Below, one piece after another: positions 1-9,080 of a stretch of 64,000 nt of DNA. Below the pieces are notes generated by a model. It did no database searches, was not told the origin of the DNA, and saw only the letters and a program-made list of their open reading frames with translations. A program made the translations under genes and the position numbers. The stretch is taken from contig NZ_JASJOF010000003.1 in the NCBI RefSeq assembly GCF_030163795.1, positions 171,501 through 235,500 on the forward strand, written 5' to 3'. The stretch's first letter is position 1. Each line of letters starts with the position of its first letter. The DNA comes from Roseicyclus marinus. GTDB taxonomy: Bacteria; Pseudomonadota; Alphaproteobacteria; Rhodobacterales; Rhodobacteraceae.

Positions 1-415
1 CGAGGTGACGTCGCCGAGGGATATCGACACGCGAATCGAGGTGATCCGGCGACGCGATGCCTATGACCGGGATCCGGTCGGGTTCGTCACGGAATGGCAT
101 GGGGCCGACATGGATTTGCGCGCCCGGATCGTGGCAGCGCGGTCTGCGCTGGGCCATGTCGAAGCGGGCGAGGATCGCTTGCGCGATTGTGCGGAATTGT
201 GCGTGGCACTGGGGTCGGACGGGCTGCGCGGGGAATTGACGCTGCTCAGGGCCGCGCGGGCGCTGGCGGCGTTTGACGGTGACACGCAGGTCACGCGGGA
301 CCATCTGCGGGCGGTCGCGCCCTCGGCGCTCAGGCACCGGTTGCGGCGCGATCCGCTGGACGAGGCGGGATCGACCACGCGCGTGAGCCGCGTGGTGGAG
401 GAGGTTCTGGGGTGA
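1..415 (+). CDS. bchI: Magnesium chelatase ATPase subunit BchI, C-terminal part
   Basis: Partial gene; the reading frame is open from base 2 and the start lies outside the window. About 138 residues are present, the last two fifths of a normal BchI of roughly 340 residues. BchI is the AAA+ ATPase that, with BchD and BchH, inserts Mg into protoporphyrin IX, the first committed step to bacteriochlorophyll. The P-loop part is missing. The visible part is the helical lid/sensor-2 region with GELTLLRAARALAA, then the short conserved tail. The stop overlaps the bchD start (GTGA, 412-415), so bchI, bchD and bchO are translationally coupled. Identity rests on this context plus the family-typical C-terminus. 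Confidence 0.93.
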   Translation, partial: EVTSPRDIDTRIEVIRRRDAYDRDPVGFVTEWHGADMDLRARIVAARSALGHVEAGEDRLRDCAELCVALGSDGLRGELTLLRAARALAAFDGDTQVTRDHLRAVAPSALRHRLRRDPLDEAGSTTRVSRVVEEVLG

Positions 416-2124
416 GCGCGGGCGAAGAGCGCTGGCAAAGGGTCAACCTGGCGCTGGCCTGCTTCGCGCTTGACCCCGCAGCGCTTGGCGGCATCTGGCT
501 GCGCGCCCGTGTCGGGCCGGTGCGGGACCGTGTGCAAGATGCACTCTACACGGCATTGCAGGGTCTGAATTTGCGGCGCATCCATCCCGGTATCGGGGAT
601 GACGCGCTGTTTGGTGGCGTCGATCTGTCGGCCACCTTGGCCGAGGGCCGGGTGGTGCGGACCACGGGTCTGTTGGGCGATCCCGCCGTTCTGGTGATGC
701 CGATGGCCGAACGGGTGAAACCGGGGCTGGCGGCACGGCTGGCCGCCGCGCTTGACGCGCGCAAGGGTCTGTCCCTGATCGCGCTCGACGAGGGAGCGGA
801 GCCGGAGGAACGGCTGCCTTCGGCGCTGGCGGATCGGTTGGCGATCCATTTCGATCTAGCGGAACAGGGTCTGACATTCTCGCCCGAACTGGCGCTGGAC
901 CGTGACGCGCTGGCGGAGGCGCGGGCGCTGTTGCCGCGCGTGACGCTGCCCGATGGCGCGATCGCGGAACTGGCCGAGGTTGCCGCGCGGTTGGGCATAG
1001 AATCATTACGTGCGCCCCTGCAGGCCTTGGCCGTGGCGCGGGCCAGCGCCGCCCTGTCGGGCGAGGATTGCGTGGAAAGCGCGGATCTGTTGCTGGCGGT
1101 GGAACTGGTTCTGGTCCCGCGCGCGACGCGGTTTCCCGAGATGCAGGACGACGCCCCGGAGCCGGAACCCGAACAAGACCAACCCGACCCGCCGCCCGAG
1201 GCCGAGGACAGGCCCGAGCCGGAAGAGGACGAGGACAGGATGGACCTGCCCCCGGCCGAGATGCTGCTGGAAGCGGCCAAGGCGATGCTGCCCCCAGATT
1301 TGCTGGCGCGGCTGGCCGCCGGGCGGGCCGTCAGGTCGAGCCCGTCGGCCAGTGGATCGGGGGCTGCGAAGAAGGGGAACCATCGCGGCCGCCCCCTGCC
1401 GTCGCGCGCGGGGCGTCCCGGTGGCGATGCGCGGGTGGATCTGGTGGCGACGTTGCGCGCGGCGGCGCCGTGGCAGCCGATGCGGCGCAAGCTGGCGGGT
1501 CAGCATGACCGGTTGCACATCCGCATGTCGGATATCCGCCTGCGCCAGTTCGAGGAAACATCGGACCGGGCGATCATTTTCGTCGTCGATGCCTCGGGTT
1601 CGGCCGCATTGGCGCGGTTGGGCGAGGCGAAGGGCGCGGTGGAATTGCTTTTGGGCGAGGCCTATGCGCGGCGCGATCACGTGGCGCTGGTGGCGTTTCG
1701 GGGTGACGGGGCAGAGGTTTTGTTGCCGCCCACCCGGTCGCTGGTGCAGACCAAGCGTCGGTTGTCGCAATTGCCGGGGGGTGGCGGCACGCCGCTGGCC
1801 GCCGGGCTGAAGGTGGCGCTGGAACTGGCGCTGTTAGCGCAGGGCAAGGGGATGACACCGTCCGTGGCGCTGCTGACCGATGGTCGGGCGAATGTCGACC
1901 TCGCGGGTCAGGCGAACCGGGCGCAGGCGGGCGAGGATGCGTCGGCCATGGCGCGCGCGATCCGGGCGCGCGGATGGCCCGCGATCGTCATCGATACGGG
2001 CATCAGGCCGACGCGCGGGTTGGACGCGCTGGCGCGCGACATGGGCGCACCCTACCTGCCGCTGCCGCGCGCGGATGCGCGCAGCCTGTCGGCGGCGGTG
2101 GACGCGTCGCTGACCCCGGCATGA
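412..2124 (+). CDS. bchD: Magnesium chelatase subunit BchD
   Basis: 570 residues, GTG start overlapping the bchI stop by four bases. BchD is the structural partner of BchI in the Mg-chelatase motor that acts on BchH. The order is family-typical: an N-terminal degenerate AAA-like domain, an acidic proline-rich linker at about residues 240-290 (many Glu, Asp and Pro), then a C-terminal von Willebrand/integrin-I domain. The metal-binding MIDAS motif D-A-S-G-S is at residues 393-397. bchO starts in the bchD stop codon (ATGA). Identification is firm. Confidence 0.96.
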   Translation: MSAGEERWQRVNLALACFALDPAALGGIWLRARVGPVRDRVQDALYTALQGLNLRRIHPGIGDDALFGGVDLSATLAEGRVVRTTGLLGDPAVLVMPMAERVKPGLAARLAAALDARKGLSLIALDEGAEPEERLPSALADRLAIHFDLAEQGLTFSPELALDRDALAEARALLPRVTLPDGAIAELAEVAARLGIESLRAPLQALAVARASAALSGEDCVESADLLLAVELVLVPRATRFPEMQDDAPEPEPEQDQPDPPPEAEDRPEPEEDEDRMDLPPAEMLLEAAKAMLPPDLLARLAAGRAVRSSPSASGSGAAKKGNHRGRPLPSRAGRPGGDARVDLVATLRAAAPWQPMRRKLAGQHDRLHIRMSDIRLRQFEETSDRAIIFVVDASGSAALARLGEAKGAVELLLGEAYARRDHVALVAFRGDGAEVLLPPTRSLVQTKRRLSQLPGGGGTPLAAGLKVALELALLAQGKGMTPSVALLTDGRANVDLAGQANRAQAGEDASAMARAIRARGWPAIVIDTGIRPTRGLDALARDMGAPYLPLPRADARSLSAAVDASLTPA

Positions 2125-2987
2125 GGCTCGATACCAGAGAAAACCTGCCGCCACCCGATTGGCCGGGGCGGTCGGCCAGCAAGATCGTGGCCGCCAAGCC
2201 GCATCGCTGGCATGTGCAGGTGACGGGCGAAGGGCCCGATATCCTGTTGCTGCATGGCGCGGGGGCGTCGACGCATTCCTGGGCCGGGTTGATCCCCTTT
2301 CTGGCGGACCGGCACCGGGTGATCGCGCTGGACCTGCCCGGACATGGCTGGACGCGGAGCCCGCGAGGGCGGGCGCGGCTGGGCGATGTGGCGGGCGATA
2401 TCGCGGCGCTGTGTGCGCAGGAGGGTTGGGCGCCCGAGCTGGTGGTCGGACATTCCGCGGGGGGTGCGATCAGTCTCGAACTGGCGCGTCAGGGTCTGTT
2501 GCGGCCCCGGCATCTGGTGATCGTGAATGGCGCGCTTGAGAATTTCCGTGGGGCGGCGGGTGTGTTGTTCCCGGTTCTGGCCAAGGTTCTGGCGTTGAAC
2601 CCGTTCACCGGTCTGTTGATCAGCCAAGGCGGGCGATCGGTGCAGCAGGTGCGGTCGATCCTGTCGAGCGCGGGAACCACGTTGGATGACGCGGGGTTGG
2701 CGCGCTATGCGCATCTGATCCAGCGCAAGGCGCATGTCGACGGAACGCTGGCGATGATGGCGCAATGGTCGTTGGACGATCTGAACCGGAGGCTGTCCGA
2801 TATCGCGGTGCCGACCCTGTTTGTGCATGGGGCAGAGGATGGCGCGGTGGATGTGTCCGTCGCGCGCCGCGCGGCATCGGTCATGCCGGCGGCGGAGTTG
2901 GTCACATTGCCCGGTGTCGGACATCTGGCGCAGGAAGAGGTTCCCGCGCGCGTGGCCGAGGAAATCCGGCGGTTCACCGACAGGTAA
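2121..2987 (+). CDS. bchO: BchO, alpha/beta-hydrolase linked to Mg chelatase
   Basis: 288 residues from ATG 2121, which overlaps the bchD stop; the frame is open further upstream inside bchD, but the overlap and the family N-terminus decide the start. It is an alpha/beta-hydrolase: LHGAGASTHSW gives the oxyanion loop, GHSAGG the nucleophile elbow, and a late Asp and His (VTLPGVGH) complete the triad. BchO always accompanies bchID in purple bacteria and is thought to assist Mg chelation, but its substrate is not established. It is the last gene of the operon; a strong hairpin follows at 3000-3022. Confidence 0.92.
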   Translation: MRLDTRENLPPPDWPGRSASKIVAAKPHRWHVQVTGEGPDILLLHGAGASTHSWAGLIPFLADRHRVIALDLPGHGWTRSPRGRARLGDVAGDIAALCAQEGWAPELVVGHSAGGAISLELARQGLLRPRHLVIVNGALENFRGAAGVLFPVLAKVLALNPFTGLLISQGGRSVQQVRSILSSAGTTLDDAGLARYAHLIQRKAHVDGTLAMMAQWSLDDLNRRLSDIAVPTLFVHGAEDGAVDVSVARRAASVMPAAELVTLPGVGHLAQEEVPARVAEEIRRFTDR

Positions 2988-2999
2988 TCTGGAAAAGGA

Positions 3000-3022
3000 A
3001 AGGGCGCCGCTTGGGCGCCCTT
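3000..3022. terminator. Hairpin between convergent bchO and cycA
   Basis: Perfect 9-bp stem AAGGGCGCC / GGCGCCCTT with a 5-base loop GCTTG. On the minus strand it is followed by a pyrimidine run (TTTCCTTTTCC), so it probably ends the cycA-side transcript and may also stop bchO transcription. Confidence 0.7.
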
Positions 3023-3053
3023 GTCCGATGTCATGCCGTCAGTTTGGGTTCGA

Positions 3054-3491
3054 TCACTCGGCCGCGAGCGACACGAGGTAGGCGTAGAGATTGATCGCCT
3101 CTTCCTCGGAACGGACGCGGAAGGCCATTGCGCCACGCGCGCTGTTGTCGCCGGTGGCCTCGCGGATGTAGCCGGTCGGATCCTGCACATAGGCGACGAA
3201 GCTTGCCTCGTCGATGATGACGCCGGCCTCGTTCAGGGCCTGCATGCCGGGCGACCAGCGGAAATCATCGCCGGTGCCCCAGGCTTCGCCTGCGATGCCA
3301 TAGAGGTTCGGGCCGGTACGGGCATTGCGGCCAGCCAGCGTGTCACCGGCCTCGTTCACGACGACGTGGCACGCCACGCACTGGCGGAATGCGGCTTCGC
3401 CAGCGGCGGCGTCGCCGGTTGCATCCTGCGCGAATGCCATCGGTGCGGAGAGGAGCGTTGCCGCCGCAGCGAGCACGAATTTGCGACTCAT
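3054..3491 (-). CDS. cycA: Cytochrome c2 (periplasmic electron carrier)
   Basis: 145 residues from ATG 3491, chosen over an upstream in-frame start because it begins a clean signal peptide (MSRKF..., cleavage after AFA near residue 21) and has GGGAG just upstream. One haem site, CVACH at residues 38-42; the distal Met ligand is probably M122 (ARGAMAF). The sequence around GRNARTGPNLYG is typical of class I cytochrome c2, which carries electrons between the bc1 complex and the reaction centre or oxidase. It is the last gene of the bchF...hemA-cycA run, 78 bp from hemA, an order usual in Roseobacter photosynthesis clusters. Confidence 0.9.
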   Translation of the reverse strand: MSRKFVLAAAATLLSAPMAFAQDATGDAAAGEAAFRQCVACHVVVNEAGDTLAGRNARTGPNLYGIAGEAWGTGDDFRWSPGMQALNEAGVIIDEASFVAYVQDPTGYIREATGDNSARGAMAFRVRSEEEAINLYAYLVSLAAE

Positions 3492-3569
3492 GGGGTAGTC
3501 TCCCTTCAGATTGGTCCCGGCGCACATAACTATGTCATTTCCACCGGGGTCCAGTGCTTTTTCGCGAAA

Positions 3570-4781
3570 TCACGCCACGGCGTGCGCGATTGCGCATTGT
3601 TTCCAAAGGGTCTTGAGCGCCAGCACGAGGTATTCGATGTCCTCGTCGGTGTGGAGCGGTCCGGGGGTGAAGCGCAGCCGCTCGGTTCCCTTGGGCACGG
3701 TGGGGTAGTTGATCGGCTGAACGTAGATGCCGAACTGGTCCATCAGGATATCGGCGAGCATCCGGCATTTCACCGGATCTTTCACCATCACCGGGATGAT
3801 GTGGGAGGGGTTGCGTTCATGCGGGATCCCCTCGGCGTCGAGGCGCGCGCGCAGGCGGGCGACCTGCCGCTTTTGCAGGTCACGCTCGTAGCTGCTTTCC
3901 TTGAGGTGCCGGATCGAGGCGGTGGCGGCGGCGGCCACGGCGGGCGGCAGGGCGGTGGTGAAGATGAAGCCGCTGGCGAAGCTGCGGATGAAGTCGACCA
4001 GGGCATGGCTGCCGGTGATGTAGCCGCCGACGACGCCGTAGGCCTTGCCCAGTGTCCCCTCGATCAGGGTGATGCGGTCCATCAGGCCTTCACGCTCGGC
4101 CACGCCGCCGCCGCGGGGGCCGTACATGCCGACGGCATGGACCTCGTCGATATAGGTCATGGCGCCGTGTTTCTCGGCCACTTCGACGATTTCGCGGATC
4201 GGCGCGATGTCGCCATCCATGGAATAGACAGATTCGAAGGCCACGATCTTGGTCGCGTTGGCGGGCAGGGCCGCCAGTTTGCGATCCAGATCCTCGGGGT
4301 CGTTGTGTTTCCAGATGACCTTTTGGCAGCGTGCGTGGCGGATGCCTTCGATCATGGAGGCGTGGTTGAGTTCATCGGACAGGATCACCGCATTGGGCAG
4401 GCGCGATCCAAGCGTCGAGAGCGCCGCCCAGTTGGAGACATAGCCGGAGGTGAAGAGAAGCGCGGCTTCCTTGCCGTGGAGATCGGCCAGTTCGGCCTCG
4501 AGCTGGCGGTGGTGCCACGCATTGCCGGAAATGTTGCGGGTGCCGCCCGCGCCGGTGCCGCATTCCTCGACCGTCTCGATCATCGCCTCCATCACCTTGG
4601 GGTGATGGCCCATGCCGAGGTAGTCATTGGAGCACCAGACGGTGACTTCGTCCTGGCCGTGGGAATGGTTCTTCACGCGGGGGAAATTCCCGCACTGGCG
4701 TTGCAGTTCGGCGAAGATGCGATAGTTCCCCTCCTGCTTCAGTTGATCGAGCTGGGCTTGGAACAGCTTGTCGAAGTTCAT
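3570..4781 (-). CDS. hemA: 5-aminolevulinate synthase (ALAS)
   Basis: 403 residues from ATG 4781 (MNFDKLF); the longer open frame upstream is puhE read out of phase. It is a PLP enzyme that condenses glycine and succinyl-CoA to 5-aminolevulinate, the C4-pathway entry to haem and bacteriochlorophyll in alphaproteobacteria. Visible family signatures are [14 protein letters not shown] near the N-terminus, SVYSMDGD, the [10 protein letters not shown] cofactor motif and TLGKAYG with the Schiff-base lysine. The start overlaps the puhE stop by four bases, tying precursor supply to the photosynthesis operon. A second ALAS gene may exist elsewhere. Confidence 0.96.
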   Translation of the reverse strand: MNFDKLFQAQLDQLKQEGNYRIFAELQRQCGNFPRVKNHSHGQDEVTVWCSNDYLGMGHHPKVMEAMIETVEECGTGAGGTRNISGNAWHHRQLEAELADLHGKEAALLFTSGYVSNWAALSTLGSRLPNAVILSDELNHASMIEGIRHARCQKVIWKHNDPEDLDRKLAALPANATKIVAFESVYSMDGDIAPIREIVEVAEKHGAMTYIDEVHAVGMYGPRGGGVAEREGLMDRITLIEGTLGKAYGVVGGYITGSHALVDFIRSFASGFIFTTALPPAVAAAATASIRHLKESSYERDLQKRQVARLRARLDAEGIPHERNPSHIIPVMVKDPVKCRMLADILMDQFGIYVQPINYPTVPKGTERLRFTPGPLHTDEDIEYLVLALKTLWKQCAIAHAVA

Positions 4782-5593
4782 CGGACATCCTCGCTTGTCT
4801 TCATGGCTTGGGTATTGGGCGCGGGCGGCTCGGGGAGCATCCAGCGCCAGAGTTTTTGGTCGGGAAGCGGGAGCACCATGAACCAGTGTTCCAGCAGGGC
4901 GAGCGCGGCAAGCGCGGCAAGCAGGGCGAAACCGACGACATCGGCCTGCGCCTCGGCGAACCACACCCTCTCCAGGAAACAGGCAACGGCAAAACTGAGG
5001 CCGGTGATAGAGAGGGGGAACAGCCAGTTCATCCGCGCGATGCGGAAATGGCTGGGCAGGTGGTTCAGGTGTTCGGGGATGAATTCCACGTTGATCTTAC
5101 GGACCCCGAGATAGAGGTTGAGCTTGGCCGAAATGCGGGCGGCGAAGAGGAGCGCGAAGGTCCACATGCCGAAGCGGTTATCGGCGCCGTAGCTGGCCAG
5201 GATCATCGCCAGAAGCGTGAAGGCCAAGAGCATCTCGTGATAGGCGATGGTGCCCCAGGCGCGGATGAAGCGTTCCCATTCCGGCACACCGTCCTTGAGG
5301 GGTTGGCGCACCGGGCCGGTGATCACACCGGTCAGGAACGCCAGTTCGATCCAGCCCCAGAGCGCCAGCGCCGAAAGAAAGGCGACATAGACACCCATGA
5401 TGGACCCGTTGCCGAGCGTGTCGAGAAAGCCGAAGCCCCCAAGGATCAGGAAGGGCAGGTTCCAAAGCACGGCCCAAAGCCGCGCCTTGGCCCCTTCGTG
5501 ATCGACACGGCGCACGGTCATCAGGATCGCCCCGGTGGAGAACCACCAGAGAAACAGGGCCACGAGGGCGGCGATCCAGGGCGAGGTGAGCAT
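4778..5593 (-). CDS. puhE: PuhE, photosynthetic complex assembly membrane protein
   Basis: 271 residues with about seven predicted membrane helices. It starts [18 protein letters not shown] and matches the PuhE family (DUF3623) always found downstream of puh genes. In Rhodobacter PuhE influences reaction-centre assembly and bacteriochlorophyll production; its biochemistry is unknown. The ATG shares one base with the acsF stop (TGATG) and the stop overlaps hemA (ATGA), so translation of acsF-puhE-hemA is coupled. Confidence 0.92.
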   Translation of the reverse strand: MLTSPWIAALVALFLWWFSTGAILMTVRRVDHEGAKARLWAVLWNLPFLILGGFGFLDTLGNGSIMGVYVAFLSALALWGWIELAFLTGVITGPVRQPLKDGVPEWERFIRAWGTIAYHEMLLAFTLLAMILASYGADNRFGMWTFALLFAARISAKLNLYLGVRKINVEFIPEHLNHLPSHFRIARMNWLFPLSITGLSFAVACFLERVWFAEAQADVVGFALLAALAALALLEHWFMVLPLPDQKLWRWMLPEPPAPNTQAMKTSEDVR

Positions 5594-6705
5594 CAGTAGG
5601 CGGGCTCCAGCCGGGTGGAGGCGGGAACCTGATGCTTGACCGCCGGGATGGTGAAAAGACCGACGAAGGCGATCGCGGCCCGTGTGGAGGCCGACAGACG
5701 CTTGAAGACATTCCCGGTCTTTTTCGCGTCAGCCAGATCGACATTGGCGCGTTGCAGCGCCTCGAGCCCTTTTTGCCAGCGCGGGTGGTCGATATCGAGC
5801 GTGATCGGGAAGACCTGTTTCGAGATCGTCGAGGTCTTGGTGAAGACCTCGTGCGCGTACCAATCGGGATCGACGCCCAGCGCCTTGTGGAAGGCCGGGC
5901 GCTGATGGTCACGGACATACATCGTGGCATAGACCGCCGTCAGGAAGAACTTGATCCACAGCACGTTGACACCCGAGGTCAGCTTGGGGTCGGTCTTCAT
6001 CAGGAGCGCGAAGGCTTCGCCGTGGCTGAACTCGTCGTTGCACCATTCCCGGAACCACTTGAAGATCGGGTGGAACCGATGTTCGGGGTTCGCCTCGAGG
6101 TGGCGGTAGATGGTGATGTAGCGGGCGTAGCCGATCTTTTCCGACAGGTAGGTGGCGTAGTAGATGAACTTGGGCCGGAAATAGGTGTATTTCTTCTTTT
6201 GCGTCAGGAAGCCGAGGTTCACGGAGATCCCCGCCTCGCGCAGCGCGTCGTTGATGAAGCCCGCATGCCGCGCCTCGTCGCGCGCCATGAGCTGGAACAG
6301 CGTCACGATATCCTCGTTGTTGCCGCGCCGCTTCATCTCCTTGTAGAGGACGCAGCCCGAGAATTCGGCCGTGCAGGAGGAGACGAGGAAATCGATGAAT
6401 TCGGCCTTGAGCTTGGGCTCCATGCCGTCCCAGTCGATCTGGTCCCAGTCTTCGTTCTTTTTGAAGTGACCCTTGTTGGGATCGCTTTTCATCTGGTCGA
6501 TCAGCTTGTCCCAGTCTTCGCGCACGCCGGAGACGTCGATCGCGTCCATCTCGTCGAAATCGGTCGTGTAGAAGCGTGGGGTCAAAAGGGTGTTCTGCAT
6601 GGCAAGGGCGGTCGCGCCCTCGCTGTCGACCACGCCCTGATGATTGTCGGCTGCCAGCGCCTCTTCGACGGTGGCGGCATCGGCGGAATGAGTCAGATCC
6701 TTCAT
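5593..6705 (-). CDS. acsF: Aerobic Mg-protoporphyrin IX monomethyl ester cyclase AcsF
   Basis: 370 residues from ATG 6705, with AGAAGGA upstream. AcsF is the diiron, oxygen-dependent enzyme that forms the isocyclic E ring of bacteriochlorophyll. The diiron helices are visible: TAEF (E114), RDEARH (E144 and H147) and NDEFSHGE (E225 and H228). The gene lies directly after the BciE-like gene, whose stop overlaps this start. No oxygen-independent cyclase bchE is in the window, consistent with an aerobic phototroph. Confidence 0.96.
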   Translation of the reverse strand: MKDLTHSADAATVEEALAADNHQGVVDSEGATALAMQNTLLTPRFYTTDFDEMDAIDVSGVREDWDKLIDQMKSDPNKGHFKKNEDWDQIDWDGMEPKLKAEFIDFLVSSCTAEFSGCVLYKEMKRRGNNEDIVTLFQLMARDEARHAGFINDALREAGISVNLGFLTQKKKYTYFRPKFIYYATYLSEKIGYARYITIYRHLEANPEHRFHPIFKWFREWCNDEFSHGEAFALLMKTDPKLTSGVNVLWIKFFLTAVYATMYVRDHQRPAFHKALGVDPDWYAHEVFTKTSTISKQVFPITLDIDHPRWQKGLEALQRANVDLADAKKTGNVFKRLSASTRAAIAFVGLFTIPAVKHQVPASTRLEPAY

Positions 6706-7049
6706 GCCGGGAGTCCTTCTTTGTGCGTTGCCGGGGCGCGGCCGGGCACGGGTTCGGGCGTGATCTCGTCGGAGAAGGAGAATTCGCACAATTCCATGAA
6801 CTCGAAATCGCCGGTCATGCGCGTCCAGAGCTGTTCGAGCTTGCTGGCGCGGGAGATGCGGGCGATGCGCTGTTCGCGCACGACCTCGCCATAGGGGGCC
6901 ATCACCGGCGGCCCCTGAACCTGAACCTCGTCACCGGGGTTGATCACCGCCCCGTTCAGGAATTTCACATGCGCGTGTAAACTGTCGAAGCAGTGGCTGA
7001 CCTCCACTTCGCAGGGCGCGGTTTCAAAATCTTTCGTGAGCCATCCCAT
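6702..7049 (-). CDS. bciE: BciE-like auxiliary subunit of the AcsF cyclase
   Basis: 115-residue soluble protein (MGWLTKDFETAPCEVEVSHC...) with a strong GGAGGA ribosome site. It sits between puhC and acsF and overlaps the acsF start by four bases. In alphaproteobacteria a small protein encoded at this position, BciE, is required for AcsF activity, doing the job Ycf54 does in plants and cyanobacteria. Assignment rests on position, size and lineage; there is no motif I can use independently. The central segment NPGDEVQVQGPP looks like a beta-strand-rich fold. Confidence 0.72.
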   Translation of the reverse strand: MGWLTKDFETAPCEVEVSHCFDSLHAHVKFLNGAVINPGDEVQVQGPPVMAPYGEVVREQRIARISRASKLEQLWTRMTGDFEFMELCEFSFSDEITPEPVPGRAPATHKEGLPA

Positions 7050-7052
7050 GGG

Positions 7053-7544
7053 TCATTCCTCCAGCAGGCGGGCAAAGACCGCCTCGTTGCTTGCGCCGAA
7101 CCCGAACAATTCTGCCCGGAAGTCGGTCAGGTCATCCCGAAGCCCGATGCGTCCGTCTGAAAAACGCACCAACCGGATGGGCTCGGACGGGGACAGGCCG
7201 ACGGCCCCCCGTTCGCGTTCCAGCACGCGGTAGATCCCGGCGACAAAGCCGCCTTCGGTGGGGCCCAGATCGGCGATCAGGGACCCGTCGATATCCAGAA
7301 CGCGGGCGGACCCGTCCATCTGGCCGAAAATGCGGATGATCCGTTCGTGCACCACGGGCACCTCGGCCTCGCTGGGCGGCATTGCCTCGAGCGGGCGGTC
7401 GGTGAGGCGGGCATAGGCCACGATGATCAGGACCGAAATGCACAGGGCGAACATGGCGCGCACGAGGATCGTGGGGACCATTTCCTTGTCACGTTCGACA
7501 AGCTTCTGTTCGGCCTTGGTGTAGCTGCGGGTGAATGTGGGCAT
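7053..7544 (-). CDS. puhC: PuhC, reaction centre/LH1 assembly protein
   Basis: 163 residues from ATG 7544, five bases after the puhB stop, with GGAG in the puhB tail; the longer open frame is puhB out of phase. It has a short cytoplasmic N-terminus, one membrane helix at about residues 25-45 (ILVRAMFALCISVLIIVAYA), and a periplasmic domain with FGQMDGSARVLDIDGS. PuhC helps assemble the RC-LH1 core in purple bacteria. Order puhA-puhB-puhC is conserved. Confidence 0.9.
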   Translation of the reverse strand: MPTFTRSYTKAEQKLVERDKEMVPTILVRAMFALCISVLIIVAYARLTDRPLEAMPPSEAEVPVVHERIIRIFGQMDGSARVLDIDGSLIADLGPTEGGFVAGIYRVLERERGAVGLSPSEPIRLVRFSDGRIGLRDDLTDFRAELFGFGASNEAVFARLLEE

Positions 7545-7549
7545 GATGC

Positions 7550-8194
7550 TTACTCCGCCGCGACCGGCCGGGCGGCCGGAACGCGTTCGATGACAGGCTC
7601 GGAAACAGCGGTTTCGGCCGCCTCGGACAGGATCGCGGCGACCTTGCGCGCGTCGGGGATGCAGCGCAGCGCGGGCTGCGTGTGCTTCATCTTCCACGGG
7701 CGGACATGCGGCCATGTCATGATGTAGGAGAGCCGCGCGCCGTCATCTTCCATCAGGTCCAGCGCGATGGAGCCATGCCCATCCTTGCGCAGGCCCAGGG
7801 AGGCATTGGCGATCTTCCGGAAGGGCAGGTTGAGCGTCATCGTCAGCGCCGCCCCGATGCGCATGGCGACGCGGCGGTTGGTGATGGTGTAGACGGTCGA
7901 TTTCGCCTGCATCACGGCGACGACGAGCAAAAGCGCGCAAACGATCAGCCCCAGCACGAGGAAGAAGGAGGCGGCGGTTGCGGCATCGGCCCAGGTTTCG
8001 GTGGCGGCACCGGCGACGGTGCGCCAGGCGAAGAGGAAGGCGAAGTAGCCCGCCACCCACCAGAAGCTGAGGCTTTCGGTCAGAAGCGGCCACCAGGCCG
8101 GCTGGCCCTGCCAGAGAATATGTTCGCCTTCGGGCAACGCCTCGGGGAGGCCCCGGACGGGTTCCATGACGAAATCGTCGTGATCATGCGGCAT
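7550..8194 (-). CDS. puhB: PuhB, reaction centre assembly membrane protein
   Basis: 214 residues with AAGGAG upstream. The N-terminus (PEGEHILWQGQP) is the PH-like/photosynthetic complex assembly signature, followed by membrane helices at about residues 40-60 and 75-100 and a PH-type domain. In Rhodobacter PuhB is a dimeric assembly factor for the reaction centre. It lies downstream of puhA behind a very stable hairpin (8230-8256) and is followed at once by puhC. Confidence 0.92.
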   Translation of the reverse strand: MPHDHDDFVMEPVRGLPEALPEGEHILWQGQPAWWPLLTESLSFWWVAGYFAFLFAWRTVAGAATETWADAATAASFFLVLGLIVCALLLVVAVMQAKSTVYTITNRRVAMRIGAALTMTLNLPFRKIANASLGLRKDGHGSIALDLMEDDGARLSYIMTWPHVRPWKMKHTQPALRCIPDARKVAAILSEAAETAVSEPVIERVPAARPVAAE

Positions 8195-8229
8195 CGGTCG
8201 TTTCTCCTTCCTCGGTCTGTCGGTAGGAC

Positions 8230-8256
8230 CGGCGCGCGGGGTCTGGCCGCGCGCCG
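8230..8256 (-). promoter_or_regulatory. Intercistronic hairpin between puhA and puhB
   Basis: Perfect 10-bp stem CGGCGCGCGG / CCGCGCGCCG with a 7-base loop, immediately after the puhA stop. No U-run follows on the transcribed strand, so it is more likely a 3' stabiliser that raises puhA mRNA over downstream assembly genes than a terminator. Confidence 0.6.
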
Positions 8257-8266
8257 GGTCTTGGTG

Positions 8267-9052
8267 TCACAGGAGCGGGTCGATCCGGTCTTGCGACGCG
8301 TAGAGGATGCCGCCGCCGTAGTAGGCGGAGATCTTCTCTTCCTCGAGCAGGGTGATCTGCGTCGGGGATTTCGTGACGGGCACAGCGGCGAAATGCTTGC
8401 CGTAGATCGCGTTGATCTTCACCTTGCCGCCCCAGATCCGGCAGAAATGGATGGGCACAAGGCGCGTGCCGCCACCATGATCCGCATCAAGTTCGATCTC
8501 GAGGTAGCGGACCAGCTGTTCGGGTGCGTCGACCCACATGTCGCTGATCGTGCCGACCACCGCCCCGTCGCCCGCGACGGCGGGCATGCCGCGCGGATCG
8601 CTGCCGGCGGATACGCGGAAGCTTTCGGTCTGACCCATGGGCACGATCTTGGCGTGGCCATGGCCGTCAAGCTCGGGCACGTCGCGGCGCGGCGTCCATG
8701 CACCGGGTCCGACACCGGCCAGCATCGCATCGCCGGTGACGTCATAGGGGTAGCCGTTGCTGGCGTTATGCGCGGCCTTGGTCAGCGGCAGGTCGGCGCG
8801 GCGATGCGCGGCCTCGTTCTCGGGCGAGGGCACGGTGACCTCGCCGCGGCCATGCATCAGTTTGAAGGTCTTGGGATCGGGAACCGGGAAGGGGCCCTGG
8901 TTGGGGGCGACGGTCCCGTCCTCGTTCTCGAGCGGGTAACCTTCGCGCATGTTCTCGGTCTGCAGGTAGTAGATCAGCAGCGCGAAGAAGATCCAGAACA
9001 GCCAGATAGACAGGCTGGCGAGATCGAAGTTGCCGAAGAATGCGTTTTCCAT
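8267..9052 (-). CDS. puhA: Photosynthetic reaction centre H subunit
   Basis: 261 residues, the normal H-subunit length. A single membrane helix lies at about residues 12-30 (SLSIWLFWIFFALLIYYLQT), followed by the cytoplasmic PRC-barrel domain with the conserved segment TISDMWVDAPEQLVRYLEIE. The H subunit caps PufL and PufM and shapes proton delivery to quinone QB. It follows lhaA by 28 bases and starts the puh part of the operon. Confidence 0.97.
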   Translation of the reverse strand: MENAFFGNFDLASLSIWLFWIFFALLIYYLQTENMREGYPLENEDGTVAPNQGPFPVPDPKTFKLMHGRGEVTVPSPENEAAHRRADLPLTKAAHNASNGYPYDVTGDAMLAGVGPGAWTPRRDVPELDGHGHAKIVPMGQTESFRVSAGSDPRGMPAVAGDGAVVGTISDMWVDAPEQLVRYLEIELDADHGGGTRLVPIHFCRIWGGKVKINAIYGKHFAAVPVTKSPTQITLLEEEKISAYYGGGILYASQDRIDPLL

Positions 9053-9080
9053 TGGATTTATCCTCTTGGTCTCGGCGGTT

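Noticed and set aside
3021-5114. 697-residue plus-strand frame over cycA, hemA and puhE
   Set aside because: It spans three well-supported minus-strand genes and intergenic DNA, including the bchO/cycA terminator flank, with no domain signature.
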